From: Zerene cesonia
Taxonomy: Eukaryota > Arthropoda > Insecta > Lepidoptera > Pieridae
Length of the DNA stretch: 64,000 nucleotides
NCBI RefSeq assembly: GCF_012273895.1
Contig: NC_052103.1
Span: 2,170,001-2,234,000 of the forward strand
Direction of reading: 5' to 3'
Below, one piece after another: positions 24,447 through 35,757 of the stretch. Both the position numbers and the translations under genes were made by a program. The notes under the pieces were generated by a model that saw nothing but the letters and a program-made list of their open reading frames with translations, did no database searches and was not told the DNA's origin. Numbering within the stretch: the first letter of the stretch is position 1; each line of letters starts with the position of its first letter.

Positions 24447-24885
24447 GAGAGTCGAGCACGATTTGTCATAATTAGGATAGCTTGCACCAGAAGGTACCGT
24501 CCACAGAAGACTTGAAAGCGTAGCATGCAAGTGACACTGTTTTTTTATGGAGGAACCTCGTATACTATCCTTTTTTTTAAATGGAGAAATCTTGCATAGT
24601 GCAAGCCGTGTGTTATGTCGGATTCCTACCGACTAAAACCCTACTGTGTTCCGTCGAGCCGCTTTATTGAAGGGGTCACGGGAGCTGGACCAGGCCAGGT
24701 CACACCAGACCAGGTCACCCCGTATAAATACCCTGTATTATTGTCATCAGTTCTTTCCATTCCATCCATTTAATACAGCAAAGTATTTGCAAATACACTA
24801 ACTTAGGAAATTTTTCTATTGCGGCGGTGATGGCTTACCATTATGTGAACCACCAGCTCGATTGCCCGCTCTAAAAATAGGATTC
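24447..24885 (+). mobile_element. SINE family E interrupted by a second repeat (family J)
   Basis: The left part ('gagtcgagcacgatttgtca', 'gcgtagcatgcaagtgac') and right part ('ggcggtgatggcttaccatta', 'ccaccagctcgattgcccg') belong to family E. About 24574-24720 between them is family J ('ggagaaatcttgcatagt', 'tgttatgtcggattcctacc', 'ctgtgttccgtcgagccgc'), also seen at 31566. I read this as J inserted into E. Confidence 0.55.
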
Positions 24886-25370
24886 AAATTCATCTCAAGA
24901 TGACTTCGTTTTTAAAAAATAAATGTAATGGAAATAATAATAATTTGTTTTACTATATTTAGCTGTGATTATGCGCCATGAATTTTCAATTCCTGAATAA
25001 AATTTTCTTCCCTTCATATAACTGAGTTATTAAGTATTCAAGATAGATAAATCTGGAATTCTACAAAGGCAACACAATTTTACGGAGTTTATTTGCACAA
25101 TGTAAATTCGCCGTAATTAAATGAGAGAGGTTTTTGAACTTTAAGCAAGAAATAACAGATGATTTTTAGAACTTGATGAAACTTTACTTTATTTTAGATG
25201 AAACTTTATGCTTAAATTTATATATAGGTATGCTGATTACTTAATTACATGAGAATCAAACATCATATTTAATTAATTGTAAACGTGAAATTATATTAAA
25301 AAAAAATATATTTGTTTAATGAATTATTTATACGTCGAGGGCACTATTCACTAAAATGATAATAATACGA
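24886..25370. other. Non-coding sequence
   Basis: No gene or repeat recognised. Confidence 0.4.
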
Positions 25371-25410
25371 CATGCAGATTTACGTGGGTGAAACCGCAGG
25401 GCGCAGCCAG
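25371..25410 (+). mobile_element. Helitron-like (family A) 3' end fragment
   Basis: Only the last 40 bases remain: 'catgcagatttacgtgggtg', the hairpin around 'gaaaccgcagg', and a mutated end CCAG in place of CTAG. Confidence 0.6.
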
Positions 25411-25882
25411 CCTCTCCATAACTACATGATATATTCAATTATTAAAATATATTTAAAATACTTTTAAAATTCAATAATAAAACCACACACAATCATTTTA
25501 AGTAGGTATTATCTATCGAATAACTTCCGTTTGCTTCCGTCAATAATATTTTCTTTATTTATTTGCACTTATGCATACTAAAAGTCAATTATTAATGAAA
25601 TACCTACCATCAGCATTATGATGTAGTCAAATTTCATATTTTTCCTTTAAGACACTTCTAGAAGGAAATATGCTAATTCCTATTGTTCTTTATGTCATAA
25701 TACATTCGGTAATGTTTATTAATTTATGCCTTCAGTAATAAACTCAATACAGCATTTAAATTTCATAAATTACTCCATCAAATCAAAGCTATTGATATCC
25801 CACTGAAACATTTTTAAACATCTCTTGAAAAGTTTGTTATCCTGGTGGCCTTACTGATTATTCATGTCTCCTTTATATTTGA
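25411..25882. other. Non-coding sequence
   Basis: No gene or repeat recognised. Confidence 0.4.
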
Positions 25883-26079
25883 CTAGCTGCGCTTCGCGGT
25901 TTCACTCGCGTAAGTCTGTATCCCGTAGGAATATCGGGATAAAAAAGTTGCCTATATGTTATTCCAGTTGTCCACCTGTCTACGTACCAAATTTCATTGC
26001 AATTCAGTAGTTTTTGCGTGAAAGAGCAACAAACGCACACACATCCTTACAAACTTTCGCATTTGTAATATTAGTGGGA
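25883..26079 (-). mobile_element. Helitron-like element (family A), complete
   Basis: Minus-strand element from TCCCACTAATATTACAAATG (26079) to CTAG (25883-25886), preceded by A and followed by T on its own strand, with the GC hairpin close to the end. An eight-base or so internal deletion removes part of 'aatcggttcagtag'. Confidence 0.8.
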
Positions 26080-26902
26080 TTCTTCACAAACCCTCAATAA
26101 AACTAATTCTTTCTCGTGGACAATTTCATCTATAAGGTGTTCACATTATTTAGAAGCTAAAACCTTATGAATACTAGGCCATAGCATCCCAGTACGTTTT
26201 ACATGGTAATTAATTTGTGCAATTTTGTTGTAATCCCTGTATAATTAAATAATAAAAATACAATAACGTTGTTGAATTTACATCTAAAAATAATAAGAAT
26301 TTAAAAGGTGTACCTTTTACAGATAAATGCTATTTTATTAGCTATAAGTTTTTAAACATATTTTGTATTTAAACTTATAAATTTCAACTAATATAATGAA
26401 CTCAGAAAGCCATATGTAGTAAAATACATTGTTTTAGTTTGATATTTATGCATAAATTATTATGTAAAATAGATAATTCTTTGTTACGCTAGTTAGTGCT
26501 TGAAAAAGTGATGACATCACGTGTATCGCTGAAACTTAAATGTACGTAAAATTTACCAAATTTGAAACCATTTTTATTTTGTGAAAAATGAATGTAGAAT
26601 TTAAATAAACCCATATGACACACCCAGCGACTTCTAGCATGAACTCGACGATCGTAGTTAACATATTATTAATTAGGATTATTTCAATATAAACGCATAA
26701 TATATTTTTTGTAAATCCTTACACTTCATCCAGGACTACAACTAAGAGGGAGAGGACTAAGAGGGAGCTCCCCTTGGAAGATTTTATACAGTGACTAGAA
26801 AAATTCCTGTCTCTAAAAGTTTTTCAATTACCTGCATTAATAGTGTATCCTGTATGACCGTGGATGTCGTATAAGATTTAAACCACATCTCACTAATTAT
26901 TA
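26080..26902. other. Non-coding sequence
   Basis: No gene recognised. A local duplication 'ggactacaactaagagggagaggactaagaggg' type stretch at 26743-26768 is visible. Confidence 0.4.
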
Positions 26903-27090
26903 TTAGCTGCGCCCCGCGGTTTCACCCGTGTAAGTCCGTATCCCGTAAGTAAGGAATATCGGGATAAAAAGTAGCCTTTTGTTTTTCCAGTTGTCCAGCT
27001 GTCTACGTATCAAATTTCATTGCAATCGGTTCAGTAGTTTTTGCGTGAAACAACATACACACATCCTTAAAAACTTTCGCATTTATTTTA
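26903..27090 (-). mobile_element. Helitron-like element (family A)
   Basis: Minus-strand copy keeping the hairpin and a CTAA end (26903-26906). Its start is degraded after 'aatgcgaaagtttttaagg', and an 'agtaagg' insertion interrupts the 'cccgtaggaatatcggg' block. Confidence 0.7.
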
Positions 27091-28494
27091 CTTTATGTCT
27101 GATATAGAAATGCTACGACTTAGAATAATTTCTTTTAAAACTTCACGTTACGATGTACTTCTACTAAAAAGATATACGTCTTGAGTCTGGTATATTACCT
27201 GAACAATCTGGTACTTACGTACCCCATTATTCCGCCACAATTTGATCAGTCATTCCCCTTTCCACGTGTAAACAGGTGTATCGCATATCAGTGACATATG
27301 ACATCAAGCTCACAATATAAATTCAATCTTTACATACAACTTAGTACGTAATTGTGTGTTAATTCCACGTAGATAGGAATCCGCACTGTTTTCTCCCGGG
27401 TTGAACTACTTGTCCTAAATTACCTATGTTTATGTGTAGGCAGGGGTGGTTTGGTGTAAAAAAAATTTAGCATATTAGGATATTTTATTTTTTATGTGTA
27501 TTAGATATGATATTTGTATTTATACGACTGCGAAAATACGGTTTGTAGGTAGTGATGATAAAATCTAAGATAAGAGTATTGTACTTTGAAATTGACGTAC
27601 CTATTTAAAAGATTTCATCAGATTTATATCTAGGTTTTTACAGTCTTGTCATCATACTTTAAAATTTGATGACTTTCAACAGATTTTCTGTACTCAGTAG
27701 ATACTTATTATGATCTAAACATTTGTAAGTGTATACACGATTCTCTGCAATAAAAAAGACGTATTTTTTACACACTAAATGCACCTTAGTTAGTTATAAA
27801 AGAATTAAATAAATACGATTAGGAAATACAGGAATACTGCAATATAACGTTATATGAAACGAATATTTTTCGTCAATAAGTTGTAAATTAATGCACATGT
27901 TGTACCACGCCAACAGGAGTCACGAGGTGGTCCACTCACTGAAATGTAATATTGTTACTTGATGCGTTATTGTACTGATTGATATTATAAATATATGAAC
28001 AAATTTTGAAATTCCATGCATTTTATTTACACAATATGTAATTTCACGGTGTTAATTCTAGCATTAAAACTTTGCGTCGAAATGTCCGTAAAATAATAGA
28101 AAATACTTAACTTGAAAATGAAAATCTTCAGAATGAGCCAAAGTAGAACAATTGACTAATTCAAAAACTTCATTGTTTATATCATAAAAGCCAAGCTTCA
28201 ACTTATATATAGATAATTCAGTGATTTCAAAATCACATGTTCGACAAAAATGTCATCTTTGGTCACACGTGGAGACTCTTTTCAATTACATAATGCTTAT
28301 TTAGGTTTTAAAACCAATTGCATAAATGCAATTAAATATCTTAAAATAGATTAACACTAAATAAGATATCTATAAATATAATTTAATGAGTTAATCGGGT
28401 GTGTGTTGCGTTATATTTATAAAGAGGTGTGTACATTATGCAATACTGTTAGATGTTCTTCTCTTATGTGCTTTTCATTTAGAGTGGATAATCC
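27091..28494. other. Non-coding AT-rich sequence upstream of the 28.7-kb exon
   Basis: No gene recognised. If 28712 is a start codon, the promoter would lie near 28300-28550; I see no clear TATA box or initiator and do not call one. Confidence 0.4.
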
Positions 28495-28711
28495 CTTTGT
28501 GTATACCCGTCTGGGCCGTAAAGGGCACTGGGATATAATATACTTCAAAAGTGGACCAACGATTAAAGCCAACTAGACTCTGGAACTTCTTTTAAGGTCG
28601 GGGTCGTAGGTGGGTTGGTTGGATTAAAATTCGTCCGTGACTTCTTGGGTGACAGTCCGCGCTAAACGCAAATCCTTTAGCGGCTGTTGGATAGCCACCC
28701 TCGGAAGCGCC
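28495..28711 (+). other. Putative 5' UTR / first-exon leader
   Basis: This is a GC-rich, non-repetitive island that begins abruptly in AT-rich DNA and runs straight into the ATG at 28712. It has no similarity to the other repeats in the window. The transcription start is not defined. It could alternatively be an unfamiliar repeat. Confidence 0.35.
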
Positions 28712-28854
28712 ATGGGCGGAATGGGTCTCAAGCTGCCTTACCGCACCAGACGATGGACTAGCCCCCTGATCCAAGGCTTGGCACTCTTCGTGATATTTTA
28801 TGTCTATATCTATGTATCATATAAGGAAGATAAGAGCATTTTAAAAAGTTTCAG
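28712..28854 (+). CDS. Putative first coding exon of a signal-anchor (type II-like) membrane protein
   Basis: Gene not recognised. An ATG in good context (gcgccATGG) opens 47 codons plus two bases and meets a consensus donor CAG|GTGAGT at 28855. The peptide starts with a short basic cytoplasmic stretch (MGGMGLKLPYRTRRW), then a hydrophobic segment at about residues 19-37, then a charged KEDK. This is the layout of an N-in signal anchor, as in many Golgi enzymes and type II membrane proteins. The same frame is open upstream to 28637 but only from a GTG. The next exon should begin by completing an AG-initial codon (Ser or Arg); none could be assigned in the following 35 kb, so introns are long or the remaining exons are short or outside. 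A chance frame in a GC island is the alternative. Confidence 0.5.
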
Positions 28855-30305
28855 GTGAGTTTTACACAGTTGTTTAAAGGGTCTTAATAATTAATTTGAT
28901 CCTAAGTGAGGGAAAGAAAAATTACTGTTTCTTTTTATGTGACCTTGTGAAAATACGCGCGTTGCACGTATGAAAGTTAAGTGTATGTTTAAGTTTTTAA
29001 ACTAAAAATTATATATTTGACCAATCAAAAAGGACCTTAACAAAGATGTTGGCTGGCAACACGTTCAGAAGTCGATTTGCTTATACAGAAAGAAATAAGC
29101 GAATAAATTCCCAGATAAGCAATAAATAACATACTCGTGTAACACAGATTCGGTGACCGCGAGGTTAGTCATCGGCCTAGCACCTGCTTCTAGCTATATA
29201 GACGCGTTGTAAGCACTGACGGCGCCTGTGTGGAGTTATGTTACATTATATAATATAGTATTACAATTACTTAGTTGGATAATTGCTGGGAATAGAAAAG
29301 TTTGTTTAATATTTTTTATTCATGCGTCTTTCGTCGTAGAAACGTTTCGATTTTCTCTTATTCTTTGATTTTTTCTCCTTAAATGGCAACTCAACTCCAT
29401 CGGGAATTCGGTCACTGAGGACGGATTCTGCTTTTTTTATTTACGGATCAACATATTTTATGACGGTTATCGCTATGGTATGTGTCGTATACGTCAAAAT
29501 CACGGCAAAAATAAAAATAAAATAAATAAAAAATTTTTTGGGTGTTTTCAGGATAGATACAGTCTCAGGCAATGAAACATTGATTAAACAACATGGGCAT
29601 TTTTTCTCATATGCGAAAAATGTGTATGAGAATAACAAAATTAGTGCAATAATGACTTACGAATAAACAGTTTTTACTTTTTATTTATACAGATAATATA
29701 AATTATGAATAAATACTAAGAAAAATAAAAAAGGCATAAGACTTATGCGAGAATACCAGTTATGTCACTTCAGAAGACTTTACACGGGTATTTTTTGTAT
29801 ATTAAAACAATTAAACGTTTATTGATTTGATGGAATTTATTTAATAGAATAATTATTTATTCATATTTATGTAATAATATAAAACAATTGATTTATACAA
29901 TTTTTTCTCATGTTATTATGCTACTTATTACTCTGAGTAGTTTACTACAGTAGTCTAAAAAATTAAATAAATAAGAGTTAATTAACTTAAATAAATCTAA
30001 AATATCCATATTTTATAACTTACTTAAATTCACAAATTTACAACCTTTCCCGTCTTCAGCAACGTTGGTTAAATTCAAATAAGTTCACAATATAGAATTC
30101 TTACTCAATAGTACACTATAGACCTCACTATAAAACAATAGAATAAATTATATTAAAAAAAAAATAATTACGAAATATTGCATAACCATTCCAGTTACAC
30201 GTGGTGACAGATGCATTGGATGTTGCTAACAGTTTCCACGTGGATTAGAAAGAAACTTGAACTTGTATTTTTATAATCTGTAGTCTGTATCCGGTATCTT
30301 TTTAT
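28855..30305. other. Probable intron: non-coding sequence
   Basis: Follows the GTGAGT donor. A GC patch at 29148-29245 ('cggtgaccgcgaggttagtc') has no supported frame. Long homopurine/AT runs elsewhere; no gene recognised. Confidence 0.35.
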
Positions 30306-30545
30306 TATCTTTAACTTTTTTTTTATGCAATGGCGGGAAACTGACCTTCGTTCGCTTAGTTCTCCTGATGGTAAGCTATCACCACCACATAGAAACATTT
30401 ACAGCGGTTGGGCTGCTTTTAGGGGATGAAGGAAAGGATTCGGAAGGGTGAGGTAATGGATACGGCATCCCACCCCACTCACCGAACGAAAAAGATACAG
30501 AATGGCTGAGTCAAATACAACCGCAAGAGAGGTTGTTAATCTTAC
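30306..30545 (-). mobile_element. SINE family E fragment
   Basis: Minus-strand reading gives 'ccaccctaccgaatcctttcc'-type blocks, 'ctatgtggtggtgatagctta' and an A-rich end. The head is diverged. Confidence 0.5.
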
Positions 30546-31364
30546 ACTTTTATAAAATTAAAACCTTAAGTTAATTCTATAGTTTATCTGTTAATTAAAT
30601 TTTTAATTTTAAGTAAAGATAGATCAAGTAAGATCATCTGATACGGAGTTTAAAATTAATCTTTTTTATAACAAACAAACCTCGCAAGGAGTTACAGTTC
30701 TTAATCGTATAAATAAACTTGGTACACAATTGTTTTTATCAAGAAGCTAAACCACTTTCAAAAAGACAGAACTAGAAAAAGGCACCAGCTTTGAAATATA
30801 AAATGAATAAATTTGTCAAAAGGTCTGAGGTTGCAAATCCAAATAAAAAAACAATTGAATACCGCCTCTTTTTTGAAGTGGGTGGGAATTAAAATATTCT
30901 ATTTAGATGATGATATTACTAGAATGGCATCATAAGGCCTCATAATATTTTATGTGTGCAATGAAGGATATTTCATTAATTCATAAGGCCATCAGCCATA
31001 TTTTATTTCATTGTTAGTTAATAAATAATAAAAATTATATAATAATAGGTATTACTGTATATCAATCATTATATTATATCGTTTAGTACGCTTATATTCC
31101 ACAATCAATAGAAAAATCATGTTACATAAATCTTACAATTTCATTTACCTGTACATGTATAATACATGTAATTGGAAACAATCAGGGTCGAATTAGGACT
31201 AATAGAGGCCCCGAGATGAAACTAACCTCAACAGCAACAATCAACTTTTTTAGGGGAACCAATGGAATGATTTATTTAATGTATATACAAAGGACTTGTC
31301 TCTTATGTCAGCTTTAAATAAGCAATTTGATCTTATTATTATTCTACAAATATATACAGACTAA
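30546..31364. other. Non-coding sequence
   Basis: No gene or assigned repeat. Confidence 0.4.
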
Positions 31365-31470
31365 CGGTCCGACCCGACATATCCAGCTGTGAAATAATAT
31401 TTGGAATCGATCTATTAGTTCCTGATTCCGTGTTCAAAAAAACTAACTCTTCAGATAGACATTACTCGTA
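31365..31470 (-). mobile_element. Family C repeat fragment
   Basis: Contains 'cggtccgacccgacatatcc', 'tctattagttcctgattccg' and 'aactaactcttcag', a diverged version of the family C copies at 23108 and 46725. Confidence 0.45.
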
Positions 31471-31565
31471 CAGATATTGATTATAGTCTGGACTAAAACG
31501 TCACGTCAATGAAGCGACGGGATCAAGCTACTCGACATTATTTATTACTTCTATGTTTGTTTTTT

Positions 31566-31830
31566 TGTTCATTGAAGGGGAAATCTTGCATAGCCACTAA
31601 TACCTCTTGGTGAAGGAGCCGAGGTTATTTATTTGTAATACTTTATTCTACAATTTAAGAGAGAAACAACAAGTGAAAAAATAGACAAAACAATATTGCT
31701 AATCAGCAATCTCGGCCAGGCAACCTGATTATGTCGGATTTAAATCGATTAAAACCCCACTGTGTTCCGTCGAGCCGTTTATTGTAGGGCCTACGTATCC
31801 TGGGGCCCCGGAGTACACAATTTAACCTTG
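31566..31830 (+). mobile_element. Family J repeat with nested family K insertion
   Basis: Family J sequence ('ggggaaatcttgcatagcca', then 'attatgtcggatttaaatcg', 'cactgtgttccgtcgagccg', 'tcctggggccccggag') is split by about 105 bases (31626-31731) that begin 'tatttatttgtaatacttta' and end 'agcaatctcggccaggcaac', a separate common lepidopteran SINE-like repeat. Confidence 0.6.
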
Positions 31831-32044
31831 GGACCTATCCCAAGGTTAGTTAACGAAGTACGGACCTGGTAATAAGTATTTATTTTGCGGTACGAGTAAT
31901 TGGTAAATGGAAAACTTCGATATTGTTTAATGCATGTTATTTAGAAACTCACGTCCGGGGTTTCTACTGAGGGCAATGTTAAGGTGAGAACTATTTGCAT
32001 AAATAAAGTGAATTCCCTTTTCATAATCAAGACCATTTCGTTTA

Positions 32045-32224
32045 TCTATACTAATGTAATAAAGAGGACAAGTTTTTTTTTTCTTGTTTGTACTTCACAG
32101 GCCCCGAAACTACTGGTCCGACTTTGATTTTTTTTCACCTAAAGAAAGCTACATTATTCCCGAGTGCTATAGGATACTTTTACCCGGGAAACGTACCATG
32201 AGCGAAGCCAGATAGAACAGCTAG
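32045..32224 (+). mobile_element. Helitron-like repeat (family C relative)
   Basis: Begins TCTATACTAATGTAATAAAG after an A and ends CTAG (32221-32224) before a T. The middle has 'ccgaaactactggtccgac' and 'aaagaaagctacattattcc'. Non-coding. Confidence 0.6.
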
Positions 32225-32274
32225 TTTGCTATATATATATATAAATCGCTATATATATAAGACCACCATTTCTT

Positions 32275-32340
32275 TAGATAGTAATTTTATTAAGATTTTA
32301 TTGTAGTTTTGTTTTGTAGCAAAGAATAAATAAATAAATC
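32275..32340 (+). repeat. A-rich retroelement tail with AATA repeats
   Basis: Ends in 'aagaataaataaataaat' after a T-rich block, the usual look of an insect LINE 3' end. Similar tails occur at 33700-33808 and 58800-58904. Confidence 0.35.
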
Positions 32341-32825
32341 ACAAAAGTGTATCAATATTTAACTCTAAGATAAAAATGTCCTCGATCTGGCAGGACACTA
32401 AAAGCTTATTACGCGTTTGAAAAAGATGCACAAGAAACAGGTATGAATCGAATTCCCACGCTCCTCATACACGATTCCCCGGTTCATGGGACCACACACC
32501 GTATCAAAGTTGACTTAGACAAATTTGAAGCATACACAAATAAATCAAGATCCAACATTGCATAACCCTTAACAAAGTTACCCAGCTCCGTGCGATACAA
32601 CGTGACTAATAAACGTGTTTCGAATTAGCAGTCAATACCATATTATCTTAAAATTAATGTTAGTAACATCTGCGAATTGGCTATTAATAAATATTGAGGG
32701 TTTTATAAAGATAATGATATTATAAACTATTTTAATGATTCGTGTTTAATAGGTGTGGCGGTGGTTCTTGTAAACGTGTGTATAAAATACTCGTGCACAA
32801 TTTACATATACATATATTATAACTA
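32341..32825. other. Non-coding sequence
   Basis: A moderately complex block at 32370-32560 has no supported frame. No gene assigned. Confidence 0.4.
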
Positions 32826-32955
32826 GCTGAGAATCAAAAATTCGACGACATCTGCCAACCCGCACTTGGCCAGCGTGGTGGATTATGGCCTGAACCCTCA
32901 TAGGAGGCCTGTGTCCCAGCAGTCGGAACATATCTGGGCTGATGATGATGATAAT
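32826..32955 (+). mobile_element. SINE family G fragment (tail half)
   Basis: From 'gagaatcaaaaattcgacga' through 'cttggccagcgtggtggatt' to 'ctgatgatgatgataatg'. The tRNA-like head is absent (5' truncation). Confidence 0.75.
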
Positions 32956-34083
32956 GACTATTAACTATCAAACTAGGTATTATTCCAAAGTGACTGTTAA
33001 AATAGGAATTTGTAATAGAATGAATAAATATAGAGAACAACAATTATTCACATAGGATTCTTGAAATAGATTAAGGCATAATCTTTTTTTCACTTGAACT
33101 TTAAATGATTTGATTCAGAAACCAGTAGCTAATGATAAAACACAATAGATTACGCCTATAATTTTATTAGAAACCCAACATTTTCTTGGTGCTGTTTTAA
33201 AATATCATTGAGATTATGTAAGAAGGAAAATATTTCTTTCTATATAGAAAAGGGTTATTTTCAAACGCAATATCAAAAATTGTTTCGCACTTATTGTGTT
33301 TCGCGAACTTTTTGTGAGGAAATAAACAAAAAGTTTTTATTGCCCTCACTGCTACAAAAGTATGCGTAATACGTTTTGGTATTTTAATGTGATGGAATGT
33401 TATATAAAAGTACCTTCATGTACTTCAAAAACTCAGGTTTTAAATTTGACTGTATTTTGAGTGTATATCATAACTTCTTACTGGTTGAACCGATTTTGAT
33501 TCTTTTTTTATTTGAAAGCTGGTGCCTGCCGTGTGGTGTCTTTAAAGTCTTCGTTCTGAAAATATAAGGTAGTTGAGTTTTTTGTTAAAAAAATTTAATA
33601 TAGTTGTGTGCTATAGCTACCTAGTTATGCAAATAATAAGTAGATAATTAATAATAAGAAAAGGGTATATGATCACATTTTATTGGGTTGTCTCATTATA
33701 ATTATTATATTAGTATTAGTTTGTAGATAACTAGATTAAGTCAATATCATATTGGGATCCTCCTGTAATGATATTTGATGTTTTAATAAATAAATAAATA
33801 AATAAGAAATCTTCATTCGAATTTTACAAGTTAATATTATGAGCAAATAATTACGATATTGAATGATTAATTAAAATTTTAATTAATTATAGACATAATG
33901 TAATAAACAATAATTCAATCAGAAAAAAAACATTAAAAGGCAATCGTTCAAACGTAAAGAAAAACAATAAATAACATTTATTTATCTAATTATAATAATA
34001 ATTGAGTAAGGTCAAAGAGCGATGAACGGTGTACGGGGCGGCCTTGTCATTCTATATAATGTTCATGTATTTGAAACAAAATA
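32956..34083. other. Non-coding sequence with retroelement-tail fragments
   Basis: About 33450-33565 resembles the repeat at 14391 ('ggttgaaccgattttgattc', 'tttgaaagctggtgcctgcc'). About 33700-33808 ends in (AATA)n, a LINE-type tail. No gene. Confidence 0.4.
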
Positions 34084-34237
34084 ATTTAGAATTAAAAACT
34101 TTTTAACGGATTTTAAACGCGATATACACGGGGTCACGGGGAGACCACGCTTGCTGTGAAGTGTTCGAAACGTCGGGTTAATAATATAATGAATAAATCG
34201 AGTTTAAAACCCGTTAAAAAGTTTTTAATTTCTAAAT
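34084..34237. mobile_element. Foldback MITE-like element, copy 2
   Basis: Same inverted ends as 15328-15503 (starts ATTTAGAATTAAAAAC, ends GTTTTTAATTTCTAAAT) with a shorter middle; it lacks about 20 bases around the 'tatatctccccgtatatc' block. The following shared flank 'aatactcgcgtaaaatcaaa' is also present. Confidence 0.7.
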
Positions 34238-35020
34238 GTTTAATACTCGCGTAAAATCAAACACAAGAAAATTCGTAACAAAATAATTACTGCAATTGTT
34301 TTATTAGCGCTTTCAGTTACCTTATCGGTCATGTAGGATAACGTATGTTTCTGTTATAACTGATTCAATCAAAATGTCTAATATCTGTGTAAGGTAACGT
34401 GTACGAGGGCCGTTTGTTGTTATTTGACGTTTTCAATTACTTTTATAAGTACTCCAAGAAATGTATATTACTCTTAAAAAGTTGTGCATCTTATCATGTA
34501 TGAACTACTCTGTTTAATTTTACTTGCTTTTTCATTTCTCGAACTTCGCGATCTCTAAGCTTAGTGAATTTATAAGCTGAAACTTAAGCAGGGGCATGTC
34601 TTATTATGCTTATTGGCATAACTGTATTTGAAATATTCATCACGCACCCACCAGTACTTTTTCGTTTCCAAAAATGATGAAGAAGTGTACCTTAGTATTA
34701 TCAATCGATCAATTAAAATCAAGTTTAAATAGAGGAAAACTATTTGAATCTTTATTAAAATTAGAAAATACATACAAACACGTTATCATTACCGCGACTA
34801 CCTATTAAATATTAAACCCATTAAAGGTTACATATATTAGTTATGTAATACTTATGGTTCAGTGGTTATAGTTACATTTTATTCATCAAATTTCTGGTTT
34901 TTTTTAAAGTGATTTTTAGTTTCATACTCGAAAGGCAAAATTGTGACCCTGTTACGACAGATAACATAATACAACAATAATAAATACATAATAAACATAA
35001 TCTATTACTAAGACTTTATC
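34238..35020. other. Non-coding sequence
   Basis: Apart from the shared foldback flank in the first 35 bases, no gene or repeat recognised. Confidence 0.4.
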
Positions 35021-35064
35021 ATCATCAGCCCATACATGTTTACTACTGGGACACAGCCTCCTAG
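35021..35064 (-). mobile_element. SINE family G tail fragment
   Basis: Short minus-strand remnant: 'atcatcatcagcccatacatg' and 'actgggacacagcctcct' match the end of family G. Confidence 0.55.
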
Positions 35065-35107
35065 TAATATCACAGAGTAATACCCTCAGTATTACTCTGT
35101 GGTATTA
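35065..35107. repeat. Near-perfect 19-bp inverted repeat (hairpin)
   Basis: Arms centred on CACAGAGTAATAC (35071-35083) and GTATTACTCTGTG (35089-35101) with loop CCTCA. Pairing continues outward for six more positions with one G-T pair. Confidence 0.8.
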
Positions 35108-35186
35108 TATTTATAAGTTTCTTATAGAGTTTAAAATGTGTGTGTGTTCTTAATAAGTTTGAGTTTGTTCACACTATGAGTCACAC

Positions 35187-35242
35187 CGCCGTTTCAAACT
35201 TTAAGTCACACTGTGAGTATTGACTCACAACTTGAAACGGCG
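35187..35242. repeat. Nested inverted repeat
   Basis: Outer arms CGCCGTTTCAA (35187-35197) and TTGAAACGGCG (35232-35242). Inside lies a second hairpin GTGAGT (35213-35218) / ACTCAC (35223-35228). Confidence 0.7.
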
Positions 35243-35410
35243 CAAGTGAATTGACATATCAGGAAGATGGTTCGCACTTGAATTTACCATTAGAATCTTA
35301 ATGTCCATAATACTCTGGTACCCCCAAAAGGAAGGCACCCGGTCTTTTGGAAGGCTTACGTGGGGACATAGGTGCAACACGCAGGGCCCTTTTGAGATTT
35401 TTAATGTGTT

Positions 35411-35757
35411 ATGTGACATCACAAAAAATGTAAAAAGCAGTGGTGGCTCAGTGGTGAGAACCTCGGACTTCAAAATCGATGAGTCGGGGTTCGAGACCGG
35501 GCGAGCGTGCAGCAAATAAATTGATTTTTCAATTTATCTGCACATGTGGATAACATCACCACTGCTTAAAACGGTGAAGGAAAACATCGTGAGGAAACCG
35601 GCATGTCCAAGAATCAAAAGTTCGACGACATGTGACATCTGCCAACCCGCACTTGGCCAGCGTGGTGGATTATGGCCTGAACCCTCATAGGAGGCCTGTG
35701 TCCCAGCAGTGGGAATATATATGGGTTGATGATGATGATGATGATGATGTGACATCA
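35411..35757 (+). mobile_element. tRNA-derived SINE (family G), full length
   Basis: The head has an A box TGGCTCAGTGG (35444-35454) and B box GGTTCGAGACC (35488-35498). The body follows the same order as the 18874 copy and ends in (GATGAT)n. An 11-bp direct repeat ATGTGACATCA flanks it (35411-35421 and 35747-35757). A related 'atgtgacatct' also lies inside the SINE, so the duplication is slightly less certain than for the first copy. Short frames inside are spurious. Confidence 0.85.

Noticed and set aside
27895..27950. Possible small minus-strand exon after a 'catttcag' acceptor
   Set aside because: Only about 28 codons to a stop and no supporting context.
28592..28774. 60-codon minus-strand frame opposite the 28.7-kb exon
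   Set aside because: Shadow of the GC-rich plus-strand exon, with no splice context on its own strand.
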